DNA of 16,187 bases from an uncultured Anaerolineaceae bacterium (lineage in GTDB: Bacteria > Chloroflexota > Anaerolineae > Promineifilales > Promineifilaceae). Below, piece after piece: positions 7,798-13,513 of the stretch (positions are counted from its first letter, which is position 1; each line of letters opens with the position of its first letter). The stretch lies in the NCBI GenBank assembly GCA_937967805.1, contig CALBTC010000545.1, positions 1-16,187 on the forward strand, read 5' to 3'. The notes beneath the pieces are model-generated. The model was not told the origin of the DNA, did no database searches, and saw nothing but the letters and a program-made list of their open reading frames with translations. A program made the position numbers and the translations under genes.

Positions 7798-9036
7798 ATG
7801 TACGAACGCGTACTGATCATTGATGATTCACAAGAGATTCGTGATTTCCTTTGCGAATATATTTTGCAACCGAAGGGGTTTGAAGTTTTGCAAGCCTCTA
7901 ATGGGCTAATGGGTCTGGAAATGGCAATCGCCAAAGAGCCAGACCTGATGATTGTGGATCAACAAATGCCTCGCCTGACCGGGCTGGAAGTGTTAGAGAA
8001 GCTGCGCGAACGCGGCATTGAAATTCCTTCGATTTTGGCAACGGCGCATGGTTCTGAGGAAACGGCCGTTGCCGCCTTCCGTCTTGGCATTCGTGATTAT
8101 GTGATTAAACCATTTGATGCCGATGAAATTAGCGAATCGGTTGACCGTGCCCTACGCGAAAGCCGTTTGCAGCGCGAACGGGACCAGCTAGTACAGCAGC
8201 TAATGGAAAGCAACTCCCAACTACAGCGTCGGGCTCAAGAACTCAACGTCCTGTACGGCGTAGGCAAATCAGTCGCCTCCTCATTGGACTTGGAGGAAGT
8301 GCTGCACCGTGTGGTGGAAGCGGCCGTTTACGTGGTGGGTGCTGAAGAAGGCTCCCTCATGCTGTTGGATGAGGAACAAGGCGAGCTGTACATACGTGCC
8401 TCGAAAAACCTCGATTCCAAAGCCCAATCTATGCGCAAGCGCGTAAATGACAGCCTGGCCGGCAAGGTGCTGCAAACCAAGCGGGCCATCGCCATTGGCA
8501 ACGATTCCCAATGGAAGCGGACCCACACCGCCCTACTTGTAAAATCGCTCATCTATGTGCCGCTCATTCTGCAAAACAAACCAATTGGCGTGTTGGGTGT
8601 TACCAACCGGCTCAAAGAAACCTCTTTCGACAGCAACGACACCCGCGCCCTGTCTGCGCTGGGTGGTTATGCCACGATTGCCATTAACAATGCCAACATC
8701 TACACAGACATTGAACAGCAGCGGGTTACGCTTTCGGTAGTCGTGGATCAGATTGATGATCCCGTTTTGGTGGTAGATCATGAGGATAAACTGCTGCTGC
8801 TAAACCAGGCGGCCCGCGACGTTTTTGACCTGCCAGAAGCCAAAGTAGTCGGTCATCCTATCAATAAACTGCTCAAGGATCAGGAAGCGATTGAGTTTAT
8901 ACTGCAAGACCCAGGTGAAGACATGCAGGCAACCGCCGAGATTCAAGGTTCAGACGGCCGTACTTACCAGGCGCGCATGACCTTAATTGAAGGCGGCAGT
9001 CGATCAATTTTGATGGTAGAAAAGGAAAACGAGTAA
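7798..9036 (+). CDS. REC-GAF-PAS response regulator without recognised output domain
   Basis: A 412-aa soluble protein. The receiver (about 4-120) has all key residues: D9 D10, phospho-acceptor Asp54 (IVDQQMP), Thr82 and Lys104-Pro105. A coiled-coil linker leads to a GAF domain at about 143-303 and a PAS at about 311-405, where the protein ends with no kinase, cyclase, GGDEF or DNA-binding domain. The family role is therefore likely protein-protein signalling: a phosphorylated adaptor whose GAF and PAS pass a signal to a partner. The domain order repeats the first two thirds of the cyclase encoded at 3049-5022, suggesting common descent. The histidine kinase at 13514 is a possible partner, but nothing in the sequence proves it. 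It converges on the 74-aa gene with an 8-bp gap. Confidence 0.9.
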   Translation: MYERVLIIDDSQEIRDFLCEYILQPKGFEVLQASNGLMGLEMAIAKEPDLMIVDQQMPRLTGLEVLEKLRERGIEIPSILATAHGSEETAVAAFRLGIRDYVIKPFDADEISESVDRALRESRLQRERDQLVQQLMESNSQLQRRAQELNVLYGVGKSVASSLDLEEVLHRVVEAAVYVVGAEEGSLMLLDEEQGELYIRASKNLDSKAQSMRKRVNDSLAGKVLQTKRAIAIGNDSQWKRTHTALLVKSLIYVPLILQNKPIGVLGVTNRLKETSFDSNDTRALSALGGYATIAINNANIYTDIEQQRVTLSVVVDQIDDPVLVVDHEDKLLLLNQAARDVFDLPEAKVVGHPINKLLKDQEAIEFILQDPGEDMQATAEIQGSDGRTYQARMTLIEGGSRSILMVEKENE

Positions 9037-9044
9037 ACTCAGCC

Positions 9045-9269
9045 TCAGGAACCATTCATCCCCAGCCAAAAATGGTGCGGCAAAATATTGGCAATGGGCT
9101 GCACATTTACTTTACCTACCTGTTTTTCTTCGGCAAGCATCCCCTTATTCACCAGGCACATTTCAGGTATACGGCCGTACTTCTCGCGATAATACTCCAC
9201 AGCCCGATTTACTTTTTCGTCCAAACTCCGATGGCGATCATCGTCCAGCCACAACATGCCTACGTTCAT
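9045..9269 (-). CDS. Small conserved-looking protein of unknown function, coupled to the FtsK-like ATPase
   Basis: A 74-aa protein starting MNVGMLWLDDD, with a central helix LDEKVNRAVEYYREKYGRIPE, then a KVNVQPIANILPHHFW C-terminal part. No known domain is recognised; no membrane segment or signal peptide. It is credible as a gene because its ATG lies 1 bp after the ATPase stop (TAG-A-ATG) and a GGAGG sits 6 nt upstream inside the ATPase gene. That layout suggests coupled translation and a related job, perhaps a partner of the ATPase. The composition looks like a small alpha/beta fold. The function is not inferable beyond context. Confidence 0.75.
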   Translation of the reverse strand: MNVGMLWLDDDRHRSLDEKVNRAVEYYREKYGRIPEMCLVNKGMLAEEKQVGKVNVQPIANILPHHFWLGMNGS

Positions 9270-9270
9270 T

Positions 9271-10497
9271 CTATTCCTCCTCTAAATCATCCTCAAAAAA
9301 ATCAGCGTCACCGTCGTCATCTTCTTCCAGCGCCATCGCTTGCTCTGTGAACTCATCATCGCGCTGCCAGAGCATTTGTGATTCTTCTGCTTCACCTGTC
9401 CCCAACGGCTGCGCCAGCAAGGGCCGGGGACGGTTGCGATGAATTGTTTCCAATGTTAGATGCAAATCATAATTGCCAATGAAGGCCGCCTGAAAATGAA
9501 CCTGACTACCGTCGCCCACAGCCAGGAAATCGCCTTCACCCAGCAGGTAATCTGCTTCAGCGTCGACAACGGCCGTTGCCGCCAAAGAGTCCGCCTCATC
9601 ACGCACCTGGCCCACCAAACGCAAAGGTAAATTGGCTCGCATCACGCTGCTCAGCCAGGATGCAGCCGGTTGGTCGGTACTCAAAACCAGATGAATACCC
9701 GCTTCTGCCCCCCGCTGCAATAAGGTAGCTAATGCAGCCTGCACCTCTTCCGGACCAGAATCCAACAGCGCTTCAACATTGTCAATTAACGTGACAATTG
9801 TTGGTTGAACCGTTTCGTGCTTCAGGCGGTGATCCATTTCCTCCGCCAACACCTGTAACGTCTGCCCGGCTTCTTCCGGGTCAGCAATCACCTGGCTGAG
9901 CAGATGGGGCAAAAAGATGAGCGGAGCCAGTTGGCGATTCGTCTTATCGGGACGGTCCGGATCAATGACCAGTAGCTGCAATTTGGATTGTCGATTGGTC
10001 ATGGCCAATGAAACAGCCAGGGTACGCAAGAGTGAGGTTTTGCCGGAACCTTCATTTCCGGCAACCAACACATGGGTAATATTTGGATCGGCAAAGGGCA
10101 GCAGCAGCGGTGCGCCTTCTTCATCCATGCCTAATACGGCCGTACTTTGCGGCAGTTCTGGCAGCAATGGTAACAAATCCAGTAAAGCCACCGGCGGCTC
10201 GTGTGGCCGCACAATATCCAGGCGCCACTGCCCACGTTCATCCTTTACCAAATTCACATCGGCCACGCCCAACACAGAGAGCAAGTCCCGCTTCAGGCCA
10301 CGCAGCCGGTGCAGACCAGATTCCAGATGAGACTGCAAATCAAAGCGGATGGATTGCGTTTCAACCTGCCCGCCAGCGACGCGCGCCGATACCTGGTGTG
10401 TGGAAAAAACGCGCTCAATTTGCCTTGATTGCAGCTCCAGCTGATTGCGCAGGCGCTCTTCCTTATTCATCTTTTGCCACGTTTCTTTTTCGCTCAT
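9271..10497 (-). CDS. Soluble FtsK/SpoIIIE-like AAA+ ATPase
   Basis: A 408-aa protein resembling the motor region of FtsK/SpoIIIE without the membrane domain and without the DNA-reading gamma winged helix. Residues 36-97 resemble the FtsK alpha region; VLGMDEEGAPLLLPF precedes Walker A GNEGSGKT (147-154, Lys153). Walker B is TLIDNVEALL with Asp239 followed by Asn240, where FtsK has Asp-Glu. The C-terminus is a long acidic tail (DDDGDADFFEDDLEEE). The ATG at 10497 is chosen because GGAG lies 6 nt upstream; the longer in-frame ATG at 10581 would start inside the lexA terminator. It lies downstream of lexA and is coupled to the 74-aa gene. It may bind or move DNA, or act as a regulatory NTPase; the motor function is uncertain. 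Confidence 0.85.
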   Translation of the reverse strand: MSEKETWQKMNKEERLRNQLELQSRQIERVFSTHQVSARVAGGQVETQSIRFDLQSHLESGLHRLRGLKRDLLSVLGVADVNLVKDERGQWRLDIVRPHEPPVALLDLLPLLPELPQSTAVLGMDEEGAPLLLPFADPNITHVLVAGNEGSGKTSLLRTLAVSLAMTNRQSKLQLLVIDPDRPDKTNRQLAPLIFLPHLLSQVIADPEEAGQTLQVLAEEMDHRLKHETVQPTIVTLIDNVEALLDSGPEEVQAALATLLQRGAEAGIHLVLSTDQPAASWLSSVMRANLPLRLVGQVRDEADSLAATAVVDAEADYLLGEGDFLAVGDGSQVHFQAAFIGNYDLHLTLETIHRNRPRPLLAQPLGTGEAEESQMLWQRDDEFTEQAMALEEDDDGDADFFEDDLEEE

Positions 10498-10503
10498 AAT
10501 CCG

Positions 10504-10507
10504 CTCC
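10504..10507 (-). promoter_or_regulatory. Ribosome binding site that sets the FtsK-like start
   Basis: GGAG on the minus strand, 6 nt before the ATG at 10497. The upstream in-frame ATG at 10581 has no such site and overlaps a terminator stem. Confidence 0.65.
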
Positions 10508-10523
10508 AGAGAGCCCGAATCAA

Positions 10524-10535
10524 GCACATCTGTTC
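10524..10535 (-). promoter_or_regulatory. Possible degenerate LexA box before the FtsK-like gene
   Basis: Minus strand GAACAGATGTGC matches GAAC-N4-GTTC with one mismatch in the second half-site. It lies between the lexA terminator and the FtsK-like start, a sensible operator position. No convincing -35/-10 pair is seen around it. Tentative. Confidence 0.25.
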
Positions 10536-10546
10536 TAAAAACTGGT

Positions 10547-10578
10547 AAAAAAAATGGACGGCAGAAACGGCCGTCCAT
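10547..10578 (-). terminator. Intrinsic terminator of lexA
   Basis: Reading the minus strand, a perfect 9-bp stem ATGGACGGC / GCCGTCCAT (10570-10578 with 10554-10562) with a 7-nt loop is followed by a run of at least seven T (10547-10553). It starts 20 bp after the lexA stop. The other direction has no T-tract, so it acts only on the lexA transcript. The 5' arm and loop contain one copy of the ACGGCCGT palindrome (10567-10574). Confidence 0.9.
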
Positions 10579-10597
10579 CAACTACCAACACTTCTTG

Positions 10598-11302
10598 CTA
10601 CGCAGTATTCCGCAGCACCATCATCACTTTGCCCTGAACCTGCACTTCCTCTCGATCCACGATAATAGGATCCATCGTGGGATTGGCCGGCTGAAGGCGG
10701 ATTTTGTTGTTGGCCTCGCGATAGAAATATTTCAAAGTTGTGGTATCGTCGCTGAGCCAGACAGCCACCATGTCGCCGTTCCTGGCATCATTTTCCTGGC
10801 GCATAATGACAATATCGCCATCGTTCACCATCGCGTCGATCATGGAGTCTCCGCTAACGCGCAAGGCAAACAAATCATCATGACGGCCTGGCAGCATGGA
10901 GGTGCTTAGTTCAATGGCATCGTCTTCATCGTAAACGGAAAAATCACCACTGCCTACTTCAATGGGAGAGCCGGCTACAATGTCACCCATCAATGGCACG
11001 CGGAACACGTTGCTCACGGCCGTATTTACCTTCTCTGCCACCTGACTCACTGCCTGACGTGCCTGCCCTGTGGCTTCCACAACCTTTTCGGTTAACCGCA
11101 AACCGCGGGATACTTCCGCATCCCGCTCAAGCAAGCCTCTTTCTTTGAGTTTTGTCAGATTGTAATTGACAACCGAGGTCGAGCTAATGTTTACTGCACT
11201 ACCAATTTCTCGAATTGTCGGGGGTCGCCCGTACTCAGCGACATATTCTTGAATATATGCCAAAATATTCTTTTGGCGCTCAGATAAACCTTTCTTGGCC
11301 AT
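10598..11302 (-). CDS. lexA: SOS-response transcriptional repressor LexA
   Basis: LexA represses DNA-damage genes and cleaves itself when activated by RecA filaments. The 234-aa protein has an N-terminal winged helix (about 5-72) with LSERQKNIL, GRPPTIREIG and a recognition-helix region SSTSVVNYNLTKLKERG. A linker of about 30 residues, longer than in E. coli, follows. The S24 domain has cleavage site Ala110-Gly111 in GDIVAGSP, catalytic Ser153 in VSGDSM and Lys191 in TTLKYF. All residues needed for self-cleavage are present. AGGAG lies 9 nt before the ATG. Its promoter carries a perfect LexA box, so it is autoregulated. A strong terminator follows it. It is read divergently from the GGT-like gene. 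Confidence 0.97.
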   Translation of the reverse strand: MAKKGLSERQKNILAYIQEYVAEYGRPPTIREIGSAVNISSTSVVNYNLTKLKERGLLERDAEVSRGLRLTEKVVEATGQARQAVSQVAEKVNTAVSNVFRVPLMGDIVAGSPIEVGSGDFSVYDEDDAIELSTSMLPGRHDDLFALRVSGDSMIDAMVNDGDIVIMRQENDARNGDMVAVWLSDDTTTLKYFYREANNKIRLQPANPTMDPIIVDREEVQVQGKVMMVLRNTA

Positions 11303-11350
11303 GGTGTCTATCTCCTAAAATACACATGCCGCGATACCACTGAATCTGAT

Positions 11351-11376
11351 AAACTACCTGGGAGAAAATGTAGTTT
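11351..11376 (-). other. Hairpin in the predicted lexA 5' leader
   Basis: AAACTAC (11351-11357) and GTAGTTT (11370-11376) make a 7-bp stem with a 12-nt loop inside the roughly 105-nt leader implied by the lexA promoter. It might affect mRNA stability. No evidence beyond complementarity. Confidence 0.3.
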
Positions 11377-11413
11377 GCACACTTTATGACAATCGCTCAT
11401 TTGTTCTGGGTGG

Positions 11414-11442
11414 AGTATACACGAACACCTGTTCGGTGTCAA
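11414..11442 (-). promoter_or_regulatory. lexA promoter
   Basis: Minus strand: perfect -35 TTGACA (11437-11442), exactly 17-bp spacer (11420-11436), -10 TATACT (11414-11419), 5 of 6 consensus bases. The spacer contains the LexA box. Transcript start is expected near 11407, giving a leader of about 105 nt. Confidence 0.85.
11422..11435. promoter_or_regulatory. LexA operator (SOS box)
   Basis: CGAACACCTGTTCG is a perfect 5+5 inverted repeat with a 4-bp centre and matches the Gram-positive-type SOS core GAAC-N4-GTTC. It lies wholly between the -35 and -10 of the lexA promoter, so bound LexA would block RNA polymerase. It also lies 58 bp before the divergent GGT-like start and could affect that gene. 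Confidence 0.88.
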
Positions 11443-11479
11443 GGTAAATTTTGCCTGGTAACATCTGGCACGATTTTTT

Positions 11480-11484
11480 AAGGA
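11480..11484 (+). promoter_or_regulatory. Ribosome binding site that sets the GGT-like start
   Basis: AAGGA, 8 nt before the ATG at 11493; the longer in-frame TTG at 11451 lacks a comparable site. Confidence 0.7.
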
Positions 11485-11492
11485 AATCCCCT

Positions 11493-13100
11493 ATGAATTT
11501 TGAATCTTTTCATTTTTCCAGCCGACGATCAAATATCATTGCCCACAATGGCGTGGTAGCCACCAGCCAGCCGTTGGCAGCCCAGACCGGCCTAAACGTG
11601 TTAAAAGCAGGCGGCAATGCCGTTGATGCCGCCATCGCTACGGTGGCCGCGCTTTGTGTGGTTGAGCCATGCTCCACCGGTATTGGTGGCGATGCCTTTG
11701 CCTTTATCTGGCTGGCAGATGAACAAAAATTGTATGGGCTAAACGCCAGTGGGCCTGCCCCTCAGAGCCTGACGGCCGAATTCGTCCGCAGCCAAGGACA
11801 CGAGCAGTTCCCCCCCATTGGCGGATTGGCCGTCACGGTGCCGGGCAGCCTGCGCGGCTGGCAGTTGGCCCTGGAGCGCTTTGGCAGCGTAGGCTTGGAC
11901 ACGCTGCTGCAACAGCCCATCGCTTACGCGCGCGACGGCTTTCCAGTTAGCCAGCGCATTGCCCAATCCTGGGAACGTTCCACGGAAAAGATGAGTCGTC
12001 TGCCCGATTCAAAACGGGTGTGGCTGCCAAACGGCCGTGCCCCCCGCCCCGCCGAACTGTTCCAAAACCGTGAATTTGCCTACACCCTGCAAACCATCGC
12101 TGACAATGGCTACGATGCCTTTTACCAGGGCGACATTGGCCGACAGATTGCCGAGGCAGTTCAGGCCGATGGCGGCGTGCTCACCCAGGATGATCTGGCA
12201 ACGTATCAGGCCGAGTGGGTAGAGCCGATCAATGTCGAATATCGCGATGGTTTTGTTTTTCACGAAATTCCGCCGAACGGGCAGGGACTCACCGCCCTGC
12301 TGGCGCTCAACATTGCCAGGCGGTTCGATTTGCCCGCGCTAGGCTATGGCACGGCCGATTATTACCATGCCCTCATTGAAGCTATCAAGTTGGCTTTTGC
12401 CGATGCCCATGCTTACATCGCCGATCCACGCCAGGCCAATGTGCCCATTGAAGCGTTGTTAAGCGACAGCTATACCCGCAGCCGCTTCAGCTTCATTCGG
12501 CCAGACAGCGCCTTGCAGCCCATGCCCGGCTCGCCCCAAACCCACGGTGACACGGTTTACCTGACGGTAGCTGACGGCCATGGCAACATGGTGAGCTGGA
12601 TTCAGAGCCTGTACATGGGTTTTGGCAGCGGCATCACCGCGAGCAATACGGGCGTGCAGCTGCAAAATCGAGGGGCAAATTTCAGTTTGGAACCGGGACA
12701 TCCCAATGAAGCCGCGCCGGGCAAACGGCCGTATCACACCATCATTCCCGGCTTTATCACCAAAAACGGGCAGGCGTGGAGCAGCTTTGGCGTGATGGGC
12801 GGCTTTATGCAGCCGCAGGGGCATTTGCAGGTTGGCGTCAACATGATTGATTTTGGCATGGACCCACAGACGGCGCTGGATGCCCCCCGCTTTAATTGGT
12901 TGGAAGATAAACAGGTGGCTTTGGAAACGGCCGTTTCCGACGACATCCGCCACAATCTAGAACAGCGCGGCCATGAGCTGTGGCAAAAAGATAAGCCACT
13001 GCACTACGGTGGCGGGCAGGTCATTGTGCGTGATCCAGAAAGTGGCGTATTGATTGGCGGCAGTGAACCGCGCAATGATGGAACGGCCGTCGGCTGGTGA
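11493..13100 (+). CDS. Gamma-glutamyltransferase-like Ntn hydrolase
   Basis: A 535-aa member of the gamma-glutamyltranspeptidase family, made as a proenzyme that cuts itself into two subunits. The N-terminal block SQPLAAQTGLNVLKAGGNAVDAAIA and TGIGGDAF is typical. The self-cleavage and catalytic Thr is Thr354 in HGDTVYLTV, where glutathione-type enzymes have a TTH or DTT stretch. FGSGI, PGKRPYHTIIP and VMGGFMQPQGH follow as in the family. Where classical GGT has REMAP, with the arginine that binds the substrate carboxylate, this protein has ASGPAP (85-90). It may thus act on another amide, as in oxamate amidohydrolase- or acylase-like relatives. No signal peptide is seen, so it is probably cytoplasmic. 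Its promoter is unclear (TAAATT at 11445-11450 is a weak -10). Confidence 0.92.
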   Translation: MNFESFHFSSRRSNIIAHNGVVATSQPLAAQTGLNVLKAGGNAVDAAIATVAALCVVEPCSTGIGGDAFAFIWLADEQKLYGLNASGPAPQSLTAEFVRSQGHEQFPPIGGLAVTVPGSLRGWQLALERFGSVGLDTLLQQPIAYARDGFPVSQRIAQSWERSTEKMSRLPDSKRVWLPNGRAPRPAELFQNREFAYTLQTIADNGYDAFYQGDIGRQIAEAVQADGGVLTQDDLATYQAEWVEPINVEYRDGFVFHEIPPNGQGLTALLALNIARRFDLPALGYGTADYYHALIEAIKLAFADAHAYIADPRQANVPIEALLSDSYTRSRFSFIRPDSALQPMPGSPQTHGDTVYLTVADGHGNMVSWIQSLYMGFGSGITASNTGVQLQNRGANFSLEPGHPNEAAPGKRPYHTIIPGFITKNGQAWSSFGVMGGFMQPQGHLQVGVNMIDFGMDPQTALDAPRFNWLEDKQVALETAVSDDIRHNLEQRGHELWQKDKPLHYGGGQVIVRDPESGVLIGGSEPRNDGTAVGW

Positions 13101-13106
13101 TTTCGC

Positions 13107-13135
13107 TTTCAAACCTGCCAGCGCGTAACTATAAT
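13107..13135 (+). promoter_or_regulatory. Promoter for tRNA-Ser
   Basis: A perfect -10 TATAAT (13130-13135) lies 13 bp before the mature tRNA 5' end. The best -35 at 17 bp is TTTCAA (13107-13112), which is poor. The tRNA is probably transcribed on its own, 7 nt of leader being removed by RNase P. Confidence 0.6.
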
Positions 13136-13148
13136 TCCCATCCGGTTC

Positions 13149-13236
13149 GGAGGAGTCGCATAGTGGATTAGTGCGCACGCTTGGAAAGCGTGTATACCGG
13201 AAGGTATCGCGGGTTCGAATCCCGCCCTCTCCGCCA
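13149..13236 (+). tRNA. tRNA-Ser, anticodon GGA
   Basis: An 88-nt class II tRNA with encoded CCA (13234-13236). D stem GCA/TGC (13158-13160, 13172-13174); anticodon stem CACGC/GCGTG with loop TTGGAAA and anticodon GGA at 13183-13185, reading UCC and UCU; long variable arm ATACC-GGAA-GGTAT, the mark of serine; T arm GCGGG-TTCGAAT-CCCGC. Discriminator G73 fits serine. The acceptor stem is unusual: GGAGGAG against CCTCTCC gives a G-T wobble at pair 5 and an A-C mismatch at pair 6, where GGAGAGG would pair fully. It may be an exact functional variant, a sequencing slip or a decaying copy. Confidence 0.93.
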
Positions 13237-13240
13237 CAAT

Positions 13241-13268
13241 AAGCGCAGCCGCTGGTTGCGCTTTTTTT
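13241..13268 (+). terminator. Intrinsic terminator after tRNA-Ser
   Basis: AAGCGCAGCC (13241-13250), 3-nt loop GCT, GGTTGCGCTT (13254-13263): a 10-bp stem with one G-U pair, running into seven T (13262-13268). It begins 4 bp after the tRNA CCA. Confidence 0.9.
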
Positions 13269-13293
13269 CTACCCTTTTTCACTTATGGCTCGC

Positions 13294-13344
13294 CTCACGC
13301 AAAGTCGCAAAGACCGTTTGGCGCACTTGGCGGCTTGGCGTGAG
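13294..13344. repeat. Imperfect inverted repeat of CGCAAAG/CGCCAAG type
   Basis: The left arm CTCACGCAAAGTCGCAAAG and the reverse complement of the right arm, CTCACGCCAAGCCGCCAAG, differ at only a few sites; the outer CCTCACGC/GCGTGAGG match is perfect. The gap 13269-13513 holds no credible gene. Units built on CGCAAAG/CTTTGCG recur as dispersed intergenic repeats in many bacterial genomes, from memory, and this looks like one copy. A shorter related direct repeat GTGAGGTyTCCA occurs at 13340-13351 and 13374-13385. Confidence 0.55.
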
Positions 13345-13436
13345 GTTTCCATTTATGGTGGCCGGCGCAGCCGGTGAGGTCTCCACTGATCCCCTGCAAC
13401 GAACTGGTACACTGGTCCTATTCTGCTAAACACGCT

Positions 13437-13465
13437 TTGCCACAGGCTGTACCAACCATTACAAT
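13437..13465 (+). promoter_or_regulatory. Promoter for the histidine kinase operon
   Basis: TTGCCA (13437-13442), exactly 17-bp spacer, TACAAT (13460-13465); each box matches consensus at 5 of 6 positions. The transcript would start near 13472, about 40 nt before the ATG. Confidence 0.65.
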
Positions 13466-13513
13466 AGACGCCATCTTATAAAGCTTCGTACGCCTTACCG
13501 ACAGCTTGCGCTT

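Noticed and set aside
10498..10581. In-frame N-terminal extension of the FtsK-like ATPase to an ATG at 10581
   Set aside because: It would begin in the lexA terminator hairpin, and a ribosome site precedes the ATG at 10497.
11451..11492. TTG start of the GGT-like gene at 11451
   Set aside because: The ATG at 11493 has AAGGA at 8 nt; the TTG has no such site.
12459..12953. 164-codon minus-strand open frame
   Set aside because: It lies wholly inside the well-supported GGT-like gene and shows no recognisable domain or ribosome site.
13181..13429. 82-codon open frame running out of the tRNA
   Set aside because: It starts in the tRNA anticodon arm, crosses a terminator and reads the inverted repeat; no coding character.
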